64,000 bases of DNA from Candidatus Binatia bacterium (lineage in GTDB: Bacteria > Desulfobacterota > Binatia > UBA9968 > JAJDTQ01), in contig OX638375.1 of the NCBI GenBank assembly GCA_951813575.1, positions 2,681,042-2,745,041 of the forward strand, read 5' to 3'. A program made the translations under genes and the position numbers. The stretch's first letter is position 1, and each line of letters opens with the position of its first letter. The notes below the pieces were generated by a model that did no database searches, was not told the DNA's origin, and saw only the letters and a program-made list of their open reading frames with translations. This document shows, piece by piece, positions 44,028 to 52,915 of the stretch.

Positions 44028-45128
44028 CTAAGCCGTCAACTCCTGGCGGAGCCAGCGGACGATGGTGGGAAGGGTCTCCGGCGTCTGTCCCATGTGGCCT
44101 CCGGGGAAGACCCGGGCGGCCTTCGGACCGCCGTGTTCCAACAACAGATAGAGGTCCTCGATGGGGGTCTGCAGGTCGTTCTTGCCGTTGACGATCAACA
44201 TGGGGCAGGAGGGCTTGTCCAGCAGCCCCTGGGTCTTCAGGGACAGCGACGGGAAGTACGCCGCCAGATCGTCCAGGTCGCGCAGCCCGAAGGCGCTGGC
44301 GCGGCAGATCTCGTGGTCCATGAGGTAGCTCTCGGCGTTGGTGGACCGGCGCACCCACTCGGCCTGGAAGTTGTAGTGGACCCCGCCGCCCCACACCACC
44401 GAGGCGCGCAGCCGTGCGGCTTCCACGAAGCCCATCTTGGCGGACCAGTAGCCGCCGAAGCTCCGGCCCAGTATGCCGATGCGCCCCGCGTCGACATCTT
44501 CGCGTCCGCACAGGTAGCCGATGACCGCGCTGAAGAGGCTCTCGGCGGTTGCCGAGCCCTTGATGGGAGCCTCCCCCACGCCGGGCATGTCCATGGCGCA
44601 CGCTCCCAGCCCCGCGTTCAGCAGGGCCTCGTCGTACTCGTGGCACTCGGGCTTGTAGGAATCGATGCCGCCGAAGTTGATGACCACGGGGCAGGGAACC
44701 GCCCCCTCCGGCTTGCGCAGGAACGCCGGGATCACTTGATCCGCCCCGTGGGGGATCTCAAGGGCTTCCAGCGGCGGTCTGAAGTAGCGTCCGGCGCGCT
44801 TGAACAGCGCCAGGCTCTTGCGCGCGCATTCCTGCTTGCCCGGCGAGTGAGGCACCGGATAGCGCCCGATGGTGTAGTAGGTGTAGGCCATGAAGAAGGC
44901 TTTGTGGGCCTCCGCCGAACGTCCCGCCGTCTCATGGGCCGCGCCGTCCTCCTCGTAGGGCTCGGCCGCCCGCGACCATTCCGCGGCCCACAGTTCCGGG
45001 TCCTTGCTGGTGAGGCGGTCCAGGACCGGCTCCACGTCCTCGATCCGGGCGCGTCGGAACACGTTGCGCTTGCCGGTGCGCTCGCGCACCATGGCCTTGA
45101 TCTCGTCGAGAGTCTTGATTCTACCCAT
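44028..45128 (-). CDS. FrsA-like alpha/beta hydrolase
   Basis: A 366-residue protein. An N-terminal helical cap (1-125) precedes the hydrolase fold with VVINFGGIDSYKPE near 146 (oxyanion loop), the nucleophile ILGRSFGGYW near 218-227, the Asp in NGKNDLQTP near 316 and the His in GGHMGQTP near 341. This DUF1100/FrsA-type layout is found in esterases and pseudo-hydrolases of C-C bond cleavage (for example 2,6-dihydroxypseudooxynicotine hydrolase). All three triad residues are present. Substrate unknown. Confidence 0.82.
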   Translation of the reverse strand: MGRIKTLDEIKAMVRERTGKRNVFRRARIEDVEPVLDRLTSKDPELWAAEWSRAAEPYEEDGAAHETAGRSAEAHKAFFMAYTYYTIGRYPVPHSPGKQECARKSLALFKRAGRYFRPPLEALEIPHGADQVIPAFLRKPEGAVPCPVVINFGGIDSYKPECHEYDEALLNAGLGACAMDMPGVGEAPIKGSATAESLFSAVIGYLCGREDVDAGRIGILGRSFGGYWSAKMGFVEAARLRASVVWGGGVHYNFQAEWVRRSTNAESYLMDHEICRASAFGLRDLDDLAAYFPSLSLKTQGLLDKPSCPMLIVNGKNDLQTPIEDLYLLLEHGGPKAARVFPGGHMGQTPETLPTIVRWLRQELTA

Positions 45129-45192
45129 GTCGTCTCGGGACCCGCTGGTGCGCGGGTGTTGTTGGCGTCGCCGTCAACCGACGACGGTAATC

Positions 45193-45273
45193 TCAGGTCT
45201 CCTTGGCCGACGGCCACACCTCGGCGATGTCCTTGCCGGTGGCGCCGGGTTGCGCCTTGTCGATGGTGCGGTT
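45193..45273 (-). pseudogene. C-terminal scrap of an M24-type peptidase
   Basis: On the minus strand the frame ending in TGA at 45195-45193 reads RTIDKAQPGATGKDIAEVWP then SAKET. The piece P-G-T-(G/T)-x-(D/E)-(I/V)-A-x-x-WP is typical of one helix of creatinase/Xaa-Pro peptidase-like proteins. It is only about 26 codons, ends abruptly, and abuts the dehydrogenase stop. Assignment rests on this one motif. Confidence 0.35.
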
Positions 45274-46255
45274 ACGGCCGGTTTGACTCGACTGCTTCAC
45301 GGTTGATCAGCGAGTAGGGCAGCTCTCCGTTGAGCACGCTGACCACCTGCCCCACGGCGCGGCGGCGCATGTCCGCTCTCGCTTCTTCGGAATACCAGGC
45401 GGAGTGGGGCGTCAGGATGACGTTGTCGAGGGTCGTGATGTCACTACCCGGCTCGCACGGCTCCTGCTCCAGGACGTCCAGCCCGGCCCCGGCAATGTCG
45501 CCCTGTTGTATGGCTCGCACCAGGTCCGCCTGGTTCACGATCCTGCCCCGGGCGACATTGATGAGAAACGCCGTTGGCTTCATCTTCGCGAACACCCCGG
45601 CGTTCATCATGCCCTCGGTCGCCGGCATCAGTGGCACGTGCACGGAAACGTAGTCCGAGGCCCCCAGCAGCGTGTCGAGGTCCACCAGCTCCGCGCCCGA
45701 TTCCCGCGCCGCGGCCTCATCCACGTACGGGTCGCTGGCCAGGACCTTCAACCCGAAGCCATGCGCTCGGACGGCCACGGCCTTGCCGATCTCCCCGATT
45801 CCCATGAGCCCGAGCGTCTGGCCGCGAAGCCGTCGCAGCACCGGCATCCTGCTCAGGTCCCAGGTGCCGTCCCGGGCGATGCGGCCCGCCGGGAACAGGC
45901 CCCGGGCGCAGGCCAGCAGCATCGCCATGGTCTGATCCGCCACTTCGTCAACGCAGTACTCCGTGGTGTTGGCCACCATGATCCCGCACCGTGTCGCGGC
46001 GTCCACGTCCACGTTGTCGTAGCCGATGCCGAAACGGACGATGACCTTGCAGCGCTCCAGGCTCTGGATGATCCTGGGCGTCATGCGCGCGTAGGTGTTG
46101 AGGATGGCATCCGCGTTCCGACACAGGGCGATGACGTCTTCCTCTTCCTTGCACTGGCCGACTACGAGCTCGGTGTCCATCTCGGCAAACATCCGGGCTT
46201 CGTCGTCCATGGACGGGAACAGGTGATCGGTGACGGCGACGATGTGGCGCGGCAT
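45272..46255 (-). CDS. D-isomer-specific 2-hydroxyacid dehydrogenase
   Basis: A 327-residue NAD-dependent dehydrogenase. LGLMGIGEIGKAVAVRAHGFG near 150 is the Rossmann G-x-G-x2-G motif; RFGIGYDNVD, NVARGRIVNQADLVRAI with the catalytic Arg, LDVLEQEP with the Glu and TPHSAWYSE with the His complete the catalytic set. It reduces a 2-oxo acid or oxidises a D-2-hydroxy acid (glyoxylate, hydroxypyruvate or a related acid). ATG 46255 was chosen over the ORF's 46555 because the upstream 100 residues come from a different, decayed gene. Confidence 0.92.
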   Translation of the reverse strand: MPRHIVAVTDHLFPSMDDEARMFAEMDTELVVGQCKEEEDVIALCRNADAILNTYARMTPRIIQSLERCKVIVRFGIGYDNVDVDAATRCGIMVANTTEYCVDEVADQTMAMLLACARGLFPAGRIARDGTWDLSRMPVLRRLRGQTLGLMGIGEIGKAVAVRAHGFGLKVLASDPYVDEAAARESGAELVDLDTLLGASDYVSVHVPLMPATEGMMNAGVFAKMKPTAFLINVARGRIVNQADLVRAIQQGDIAGAGLDVLEQEPCEPGSDITTLDNVILTPHSAWYSEEARADMRRRAVGQVVSVLNGELPYSLINREAVESNRP

Positions 46256-46293
46256 GGAGGGAGGTTTCCGGATCGGCGCGGCCCGGGAGCTTA

Positions 46294-46679
46294 CTACACG
46301 TCGATCCGGGGTTTCAACGGCAGTCTGTCGGAGCCGACAACCGACAACTCTTCGAGCGTGGTCATGACCGACGCGAGGTCCTCGGAGCCCCGGCCGGCGC
46401 CGCATCGAGGCGCTCGGCGGCTTCCGTGAGAGGGAGGGTACGTTGAGTGGGTAGCCTTCTTCGAGCATGAGGCGCAGGTCTTTCCTGAACAGGTCGAGTT
46501 TCATTTGGGGCAGATAGCGGCCTTCCGCCATGAGGAGGCCACGGGCTTCCGTCATGCGTGAGCTGGCGGCGGTGCTTTCTCATGCGTCGAGCAGGTCGGC
46601 CTTGTCGAGGCCACCCTTGGTGGCCAACCCCAGTGCCTCGGCCACGGCCGCGGTATTGAGGGCCACCAGCAGGTTTCAG
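46294..46679 (-). pseudogene. 3-hydroxyisobutyrate-dehydrogenase-like C-terminal domain (decayed)
   Basis: Minus-strand frames give LLVALNTAAVAEALGLATKG (46679 onward), an in-frame TGA near 46580, then LPQMKLDLFRKDLRLMLEEG and, after a shift, PLTEAAERLDAA, and finally VMTTLEELSV ending at TAG 46294. This is the helical NAD-binding-11 domain of the beta-hydroxyacid dehydrogenase family. The N-terminal NAD domain is missing because the SDR gene begins there. It has at least one nonsense codon and one shift, so it is dead. Confidence 0.75.
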
Positions 46680-47425
46680 AACAACCATCGACCACCGTCG
46701 GTCAGTAACACATTGCCCGTCGCAAATGTGAAGTCCGCGGCCGCGGCGACAACTACGCCGGCGACCTCCTCCGGTGTCGCATGCCGCTTCATGGCGTTTA
46801 GCCGAGCCCGCTTGTTTAGTTCCTCTTCACCCCACATCCTTGCCAAAGGCGTCAACGTCATGCCCGGTGCAACCGCCAATACCCGAACTTCGGGGCAAAA
46901 GACACGTGCGAGGGTCTGCGTCATGCTCTCCACCGCGGCCTTGGAGGCGCAGTAGGCGATGTTGCTGCCCATGCCGGTGCGCGCTGCGTTGGAGGAGATG
47001 TTGATGATCGCCCCGCCGCCCGGCGACGATTTGATGATCGGCCCAAAGGCACGGCAGCAGCGAAATACGCCGGAGACGTTGATGGCTAGAATCCTGTCAA
47101 ATGTCTCGTCCGCCAAACCATCCAAATCGTTGTGCGCGATGACGGTACTCCAGCCGGCATTGTTGATGAGAAAATTGAGCCGGCCCTCCTGCGCCAGAAC
47201 GCCGTCCCTGACTTCCCCAAGCGCCTGCGAATCCGTCACCGACGCCTGGACATGGCGATGCCCGGACCCCGGTAGTTTGTCTACGACCTCCCGGGCCTCG
47301 TCCGGACTGCTGCTGTGCAGGACGATCACCTGCGCACCCCGCTCGGCGAAGCCGTTTGCCACCGCCGCACCGATTCCCCGGCTGCCGCCCGTAACCAAGG
47401 CCACCTGACCCTCGAGATTGTCCAT
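46676..47425 (-). CDS. Short-chain dehydrogenase/reductase
   Basis: A 249-residue classic SDR. TGGSRGIG near 13-20 binds the cofactor, NNAGW near 88 follows, and the catalytic set is Ser (NISSNAA) with YCASK near 154-158. The C-terminus TGNVLLTDGGRWLF is standard. It interconverts an alcohol and a ketone using NAD(P). ATG 47425 has GGAAAGGGAAG upstream; the 18 residues before it are unconserved. It is divergent from the RraA-like gene across 152 nt, so both may be controlled from that spacer. Its final codons abut the decayed dehydrogenase. Confidence 0.93.
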   Translation of the reverse strand: MDNLEGQVALVTGGSRGIGAAVANGFAERGAQVIVLHSSSPDEAREVVDKLPGSGHRHVQASVTDSQALGEVRDGVLAQEGRLNFLINNAGWSTVIAHNDLDGLADETFDRILAINVSGVFRCCRAFGPIIKSSPGGGAIINISSNAARTGMGSNIAYCASKAAVESMTQTLARVFCPEVRVLAVAPGMTLTPLARMWGEEELNKRARLNAMKRHATPEEVAGVVVAAAADFTFATGNVLLTDGGRWLF

Positions 47426-47577
47426 AACTTCCCTTTCCTGCACAGCGGCAATGGAGCCCCAAACGGCTTGTGCCTCCATCGAATCGTGTTAAACATATAG
47501 ACCAATGCCTCGAATGTCGACGTTTCCACGAGGGCACAAGGGTACATACAAAAAGGGGGCAGAACGGGAGCGACACT

Positions 47578-48312
47578 ATGATCAAACAAGGTGGACAACC
47601 AGAGGTCGACATCGACGCGGCTCTCCTTGAGCGATTGCGGTCCCTTGACACGCCGACTGTGTGCAACGCGCTCGAGCTTGTCGTCCCTGAACGACGGGGC
47701 CACGGCTACACCGTGAAACCGCTCGTTTGCGCGCGCCCCTCGCTTCCACCGATGGTCGGCTTCGCAAAGACCGCCACGATAAAGGCGCAGCATCCGCATA
47801 CCCGGACGCCCGAGGAATTTCGCAACGTCCTGGTCCGCTACTACGAATATATCGCCGCCGGCCCACTTCCCTCCGTGATCATTGTCGAAGATCGGGATGA
47901 CGTCCCCGGTTATGGAAGCTTCTGGGGCGAGGTATTTACCAACGTCCACCAAGGGTTCGGCGCCCTGGGTACCGTAACCAACGGCTCGATCCGGGACATC
48001 CCCGCCAACGCCGAAGGATTTCAACTCCTGGCCGGCATGATCGGTCCATCACATGCCTATGTCCGGGTAGAGGATTTCGGCGTTGACGTCGAAGTCCAGG
48101 GCATGGCCGTGAGTGATGGCGATCTGATCCATGCGGACCAACACGGGGCGGTGGTCATTCCACATCTTGCGGCTGAGGCCGTCCTCGACGCCGCGGCCGT
48201 CATGGCCGAGCGGGAATTCTTTATCATCGAAGCGTCGCGCAAGGCCGGATTCAGCGTCGCCGATTTTGAAGCGGCACTACTGCGGGCGGCGAAGGTTCGC
48301 TATCCCAAGTGA
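47578..48312 (+). CDS. RraA family protein (aldolase/decarboxylase-like)
   Basis: A 244-residue protein of the RraA/DmpA-like fold. DTPTVCNALELVVPERRGHGYTV at about 25, GSFWGEVFTNVHQGFGALGTVTNGSIRDI near 120-148 (metal- and oxaloacetate-site loops, with the G-x-(V/I)-x2-G-x-(V/I)-RD pattern) and DGDLIHADQHGAVVIP near 180 are typical. Family enzymes include 4-hydroxy-4-methyl-2-oxoglutarate aldolase; true RraA regulators are about 160 residues, so this longer form is more probably an enzyme. GGGAG precedes the ATG. The neighbouring dehydrogenases suggest hydroxy-acid catabolism. Confidence 0.88.
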   Translation: MIKQGGQPEVDIDAALLERLRSLDTPTVCNALELVVPERRGHGYTVKPLVCARPSLPPMVGFAKTATIKAQHPHTRTPEEFRNVLVRYYEYIAAGPLPSVIIVEDRDDVPGYGSFWGEVFTNVHQGFGALGTVTNGSIRDIPANAEGFQLLAGMIGPSHAYVRVEDFGVDVEVQGMAVSDGDLIHADQHGAVVIPHLAAEAVLDAAAVMAEREFFIIEASRKAGFSVADFEAALLRAAKVRYPK

Positions 48313-48416
48313 AAGGCGGGCCCATCTCGAGTCGATGGGGCGCGAGACTTTGGGAGTGCCTTCCAACACTTCCGAAAAACGGATTTCCAGCCACTATTTC
48401 TTCAGGCCGACAGCCG

Positions 48417-49325
48417 TCAGCAACGCTGCGTTGGCCTTGTACCGTTGCGCAAAAACGCCGTAAACTCGGCGCGGTTCATGAAACGCGCCGTACGCCCCGA
48501 TTTCTTGACGGTGCTCTTGTAGCGATCGGTTTTCGTGGCGGCTTCGCAAGTTTGTCCCAGCTTGTCGAGAATCGGTTCCGGTGTTCCCGCCGGGGCAAAG
48601 AGTCCAAACCAGATCGAGTAACGCAGCGGCTTGCCGCCGAGCTCATCGATGGTTGGAACGTCGGGAGCCGCCGGCAGGCGTTCACCGTTCAAGACCGCCA
48701 ACGGTTAAAGGCCGTAGTTGAGCGTCGAGCCCAACGGATCAACGAGTACATCGACCTTCCCGCCCAGAATGGACTTGGCGGTGCCGTGTCCGCCCTTGTG
48801 AGGCACATACTTGAACTTTACCCCATAGGCCGCGGCGAGAGCCGCTTGAGCGATATGCGGCAAGGAGCCGGGCGGCGGGCCGCCGGAGGTCACGGTTCCG
48901 GACTTGGCCTTGTTGATGAGGTCGGCCAAGCTGTTGAGGCCCGAGTCGGGCGCCACTCCGACCGCCATGGGGTCTTGAATGGTCATGCAGATCGGCGCAA
49001 AGCTCTTGTCGCTATAGGGAAGCTTGCGAAGTTGGGGCTGCGTGGTGGTTGTCCCGACCGGCATGAAGCCCAGTTTGTAGCCGTCCTTCACGTGACGTGC
49101 GAACTGCGCGGCACCGACCGTGCCCCCCGCCCCGCCAACGTTCCTGACGACCACAGGTTGCCCGAGAATCTTATCGAGGTCCGGCTGTAGCATTCGGAAG
49201 CTGGCGTCCGGCCCGCTGCCTCCGCCGAACGGCACAAGGACGTCGATCGGCTTTTCCGGATATTCCGCAAAAGCGATTCCCGTTGTCATCGCAATTGCAG
49301 CAGCGAAGCACATAAGCGACCTCAC
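48417..49325 (-). pseudogene. TctC/Bug-type substrate-binding protein, nonsense codon
   Basis: The frame from GTG 49325 (GGAGG 5 nt upstream) has a signal peptide and a Bug-type core: EYPEKPIDVLVPFGGGSGPD, VVRNVGGAGGTVGA, GVKFKYVPHKGGHGTAKSIL and LVDPLGSTLNYGL. An in-frame TAA (48707-48705) then cuts it, and the same frame resumes with PLAVLNGERLPAAPDVPTID down to the natural end at 48417. The mature protein needs both lobes, so it is probably non-functional. It belongs to a tripartite tricarboxylate transporter whose other genes are also damaged. Confidence 0.85.
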
Positions 49326-49330
49326 AAATA

Positions 49331-49577
49331 CCTCCACCATGAACAGGTTGGCGACCAGGAGGAGAACAAATATCTGTGTGACGAGATCAGGCTGTTCCGA
49401 AAACAGCCGGACGCCGGGAATGACGCTGTGAATCGTCAGGGCGCCCATCATCACCACGGTGCCGCCGTCGCCCGGAATACCCAAGGCCAGCATCGGGACC
49501 ATCGCGCCGCCGCTGACGGCATTGTTTGACGCCTCCGAAGCAATCAGGCCACTGGGCTCACCCTTGCCAAATTCGTT
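49331..49577 (-). pseudogene. TctA permease internal fragment
   Basis: About 82 codons read NEFGKGEPSGLIASEASNNA onward through VSGGAMVPMLALGIPGDGGT and VIPGVRLFSEQPDLVTQIFV to LLLVANLFM, which is the conserved mid-to-late region of the large TTT permease TctA. The first part (roughly 300 codons) and the end are absent, and the tctC start follows directly. Two deletions are the simplest explanation. Confidence 0.8.
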
Positions 49578-49978
49578 CCGGCGAGACTTGTACCCGCGAG
49601 CACAAGTTTGCCGGGGTAGCCGAGCGCCACACCGGTCAGGAAAATCCCGATCGGCATGGCGAGAAGGAACCCGATGAACCAAACACCGGCGGTGGTGGCC
49701 GTCGCGGCAAGGAACGTCAGCACCACCCTCGGAATGTTGACCGACTCGAGAACACCGCCGCTACGGTTCCGCAGACCCTTGAATATCAGCGCAAGCGACA
49801 GCGCGATCATCACGCCGAGCAGCAATCGGGGGGCAAACATCGTCGACACGTCGCCGAACAGGTGGGCCACTTCATACTGGCTGGAGAAGGTGTGGACCAT
49901 CACCGCCGACGCCGACACGCCGAGCACGATGCCGTAAATCACGTCAGCCTTCGCGGCCGTGAGGCTTCCGTCAGACAC
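49544..49978 (-). pseudogene. TctB-like small permease, 3'-truncated
   Basis: A 144-codon frame from GTG 49978, with GGGGAGGGG before it and an 8-nt overlap with the ABC ATPase gene. It shows TctB-type hydrophobic segments (DVIYGIVLGVSASAVMVHTF; RLLLGVMIALSLALIFKG; VVLTFLAATATTAGVWFIGF; LLAMPIGIFLTGVALG). After about codon 125 the frame runs through a junction with the TctA fragment, giving a foreign C-terminus. Without TctA and TctC it cannot transport. Confidence 0.7.
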
Positions 49979-50999
49979 GCTTCCCCTCCCCGTCACCGGG
50001 GGAACGACTCGGTTCACGGGTATAGAGATGGCAGGCGACGTGGTGCTGCGAATCATCGGGCCGGGGCGTGAGCTCGGGCGTCTCCTTTTCGCACACCTCG
50101 CCGATCTTCAACGGGCACCGGGTGTGGAAACTGCAGCCCGACGGGGGATCGATCGGCGACGGCACCTCACCCTCGAGGATGATCTCCTCGCGTTCGATAT
50201 CCGGATGACTCGGCAGTGCTGCCGAGAACAGGGCTTGGGTATAGGGGTGGAGCGGCGCCTCGAACAGGCTTCTGGTCGGCGCCAGCTCCACGAGCTGGCC
50301 GAGATACATCACCGCCACCTTGTGCGCCATGTACCGGGTCGTGCCGAGGTCGTGCGCCACCATGAGGTAGGACATGCGGTATAGGTCCTGCAGGTCCTTG
50401 AACAAATTCATGATCTGAGAGCGGATCGAGACATCGAGCGCGGACACCGGCTCGTCGAGGACCAGCAGCTTGGGTTCGGAAATGAGGGCGCTGGCAATGG
50501 CGATGCGCTGTCGCTGCCCGCCACTGAATTCGTGGGGGAAATTGCGTGACTGCTCGGTCCGGAGCCCCACGTCCGACAGCACCTTGGCGACGCGGTCAGC
50601 GACCTCGCCCTTGGCGACTGCATGGTTGACCACCAGTGTTTCCGAGACGATGTCAAACACGCGCATCCGTGGGTTCAGCGAGGACCACGGGTCCTGGAAG
50701 ACCGCCTGCACGTCGGTGCGGTATTGCTTGAGGGCCGCGCCCGTGATCCGATGGACGTCCTGACCCTCGAACTCCAGCTTGCCAGAGGTCGGCGTTTCCT
50801 GCCGCAGGATGAGCTTTGCCGTGGTCGTCTTGCCGCAGCCGGATTCACCGACGAGCGCGAGAGTCTCGCCCTGGTCGAGGTCGAGGGTCACCCTGTCCAC
50901 GGCGCGTACGTGGCCGATTGTCCTGGCGAAGAGCAGGCCCTTGGTCACCGGATAATACTTGGTGACCTCCTTGAGTTTCAGAACCGGCTCGGAATCCAC
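49971..50999 (-). CDS. Peptide-class ABC transporter ATPase (DppF/OppF-like)
   Basis: A 342-residue ATPase. Walker A GESGCGKTTT near 50, Q-loop AVFQDPWSSLNPRM, signature EFSGGQRQRIAIASAL and Walker B LLVLDEPVSALDVS are intact. The C-terminal Cys-rich oligopeptide-transporter domain follows (SGCSFHTRCPL...GEVCEKETPEL...HHVACHLY). GTG 50999 lies behind GGAGGAG and overlaps the partner ATPase by 22 nt. Together with the genes at 50978, 51997, 52916 and 53905 it makes a full transporter. Confidence 0.95.
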   Translation of the reverse strand: MDSEPVLKLKEVTKYYPVTKGLLFARTIGHVRAVDRVTLDLDQGETLALVGESGCGKTTTAKLILRQETPTSGKLEFEGQDVHRITGAALKQYRTDVQAVFQDPWSSLNPRMRVFDIVSETLVVNHAVAKGEVADRVAKVLSDVGLRTEQSRNFPHEFSGGQRQRIAIASALISEPKLLVLDEPVSALDVSIRSQIMNLFKDLQDLYRMSYLMVAHDLGTTRYMAHKVAVMYLGQLVELAPTRSLFEAPLHPYTQALFSAALPSHPDIEREEIILEGEVPSPIDPPSGCSFHTRCPLKIGEVCEKETPELTPRPDDSQHHVACHLYTREPSRSPGDGEGKRV

Positions 51000-51997
51000 T
51001 CCGGCTCCTCCAGCGCCCAGCAATTGGCGCAGTGACCGCCACTCTCCGCCGCGGCCCTCGCGAACTTGGCCGGGTACTCCGTCTTGCAACGCTGCATGGC
51101 CACGTCGCAGCGGGGCTCGAACCGGCATCCCTCCGGCATGTCCCAGAACGCCGGCGGCTGGCCCTTGATTGAATACAGCCGGTCAACGTCCTCCTCGATG
51201 GCCGGCACCGAGTTCAGCAGCGCCTTCGTGTAAGGATGCGCCGGGGAGTTGAAGATCTGGCGCACGGGACCGTATTCGACGACACGCCCGGCATACATCA
51301 CCGCCACCTTGTCGCACATGCGCGCGACCACCCCGAAGTCGTGCGTAATGAAGATGATGGAAAGACCGGTCTCCGCCTGTATGTCCTTCAGCAATCGCAG
51401 GTATTGCGCCTGGATGGTGACGTCCAACGCCGTGGTCGGCTCGTCCGCGATGAGGACCCTCGGGAACGAGCCCAGGGCGATGGCGCCCACCACCCGCTGC
51501 TTCATGCCTCCGCTCATCTGATGGGGGAAATCGTCGACGCGCCGCTCCGGGTCGGCGACCCGGACACGGCGAAGCGCCTCGACGGCCCGCCGCAGGAGCG
51601 CCTTGCGCCGCGAGTCGGCGTGCAGGCCGATGGCTTCGACAACCTGGAAACCCACCGAAAAAACGGGATTCAGCGACGTTTGCGGATCCTGCAGGATCAT
51701 CGAGATGCGCTTGCCGCGCACCTTGCGCATCTCGTTCTCGCTCTTCTCCAACAGGTCTTCTCCGTCGAGGAGCACCTGTCCCTTGGCGATGTACGCCGCC
51801 GGCTTTGGCACCAGCCGCAGGATGCTGAGGGCGGTAATGCTCTTGCCGCTGCCGGATTCACCCACGATACCGAGAGTCTTGCCGTGCTCGACCGAGAACG
51901 ACACGCCGTCCACCGCCTTGATCAGGCCGAGCTTGGTGTCGATACGGGTTTCGAGGTCCCTGACTTCCAGGGCCGGCGGGGCTGAGGGGCTGCGCAT
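50978..51997 (-). CDS. Peptide-class ABC transporter ATPase (DppD/OppD-like)
   Basis: A 339-residue ATPase. Walker A GESGSGKSIT near 45, Q-loop MILQDPQTSLNPVF, signature QMSGGMKQRVVGAIALG, Walker B VLIADEPTTALDV, and a C-terminal PEGCRFEPRCDVAMQRCK...GGHCANCW segment typical of the oligopeptide branch. ATG 51997 has AAGGAGG 5 nt upstream and shares one base with the permease's TGA. Its partner is the ATPase encoded next. Confidence 0.95.
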   Translation of the reverse strand: MRSPSAPPALEVRDLETRIDTKLGLIKAVDGVSFSVEHGKTLGIVGESGSGKSITALSILRLVPKPAAYIAKGQVLLDGEDLLEKSENEMRKVRGKRISMILQDPQTSLNPVFSVGFQVVEAIGLHADSRRKALLRRAVEALRRVRVADPERRVDDFPHQMSGGMKQRVVGAIALGSFPRVLIADEPTTALDVTIQAQYLRLLKDIQAETGLSIIFITHDFGVVARMCDKVAVMYAGRVVEYGPVRQIFNSPAHPYTKALLNSVPAIEEDVDRLYSIKGQPPAFWDMPEGCRFEPRCDVAMQRCKTEYPAKFARAAAESGGHCANCWALEEPEWIPSRF

Positions 51998-52896
51998 CAC
52001 ACCTCCTTCAGCCTGGGATCCAGCTTGTCGCGCATCCAGTCGCCGAGCAGGTTCAGCGCGAAGACGGCGAGGGTGATGGCGAGGCCGGGGAAGAACGCGA
52101 TCCACCAGGCGCTGACGATCAACTGCCGGCCGTCAGCAACCATCAGTCCCCAGGCCGGAGTGGGGCGTGGGATGCCGACCCCGAGGAAACTCAACCCCGC
52201 TTCCAGCAAGATCACCGAGCCCACCTGCAGGGTGGCCAGCACGATGATGGTGTTGGCGGCGTTGGGCAGGATGTGCCGGACGATGATGCGGAAGTCCGAG
52301 GCTCCCGCCACGCGCGCCCGGGCGACAAAGTCCCGCTCGCGAATACTCAGCACCTCGCCCCGCACCTGGCGAGCGTAAAGCGCCCACAGCACGAAGGTCA
52401 CGACCACGATGATGGTCTGGAAGCTCGGCCCCGCGGTCACCGCCAGCACCAAGGCCAGCAGGATGCTGGGCAGCGCCATGGAAATGTCGACAAGCCGCAT
52501 GATGATGGCATCGGCCAGACCCCGGAAGTAGCCGGCGATCAAACCGAGAGCGGTGCCCAGAACGCCGCCGGCGAGAATGCCCACAAGAGAGATGGAAAGC
52601 GACACCTTGGCGCCGTGCATGAGGCGGCTCAGGATGTCCCGGCCGAGGCGGTCGGTGCCGAGGGCAAACTCCCATGTGCCGCCGAAGAACACCGGCGGCT
52701 TCAGCCGATCGGGGATGGAACCGCGGACCGGGTCGTGGGGCGCCAGCCAATCCGCGCTCAGCGCCGGAACGATCAGCAAGACAACGAGCACGAAGATCGG
52801 GATCAAGGGCAGCCGGCGAAGCCCGCGCCAGAAACCCGGCCTCTTCCGGGTACCGGCGCCGACGGCTCGAACGGCAGGTAAAGGTGAGTCGGTCAC
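51997..52896 (-). CDS. Peptide-class ABC transporter permease (DppC/OppC-like)
   Basis: A 299-residue inner-membrane permease. An N-terminal helix (PLIPIFVLVVLLIVPALSADWL, about 28-49), the characteristic GTDRLGRDILSRLMHGAKVSL (about 80-100), and the EAA loop RVAGASDFRIIVRHILPNAAN (about 195-215) define DppC-type subunits. About six helices. It forms the channel with the DppB-like gene. The start lies 19 nt after the stop of the preceding permease. Confidence 0.94.
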   Translation of the reverse strand: MTDSPLPAVRAVGAGTRKRPGFWRGLRRLPLIPIFVLVVLLIVPALSADWLAPHDPVRGSIPDRLKPPVFFGGTWEFALGTDRLGRDILSRLMHGAKVSLSISLVGILAGGVLGTALGLIAGYFRGLADAIIMRLVDISMALPSILLALVLAVTAGPSFQTIIVVVTFVLWALYARQVRGEVLSIRERDFVARARVAGASDFRIIVRHILPNAANTIIVLATLQVGSVILLEAGLSFLGVGIPRPTPAWGLMVADGRQLIVSAWWIAFFPGLAITLAVFALNLLGDWMRDKLDPRLKEV

Positions 52897-52915
52897 TCCC
52901 GGGCTCCGTTCCCGA

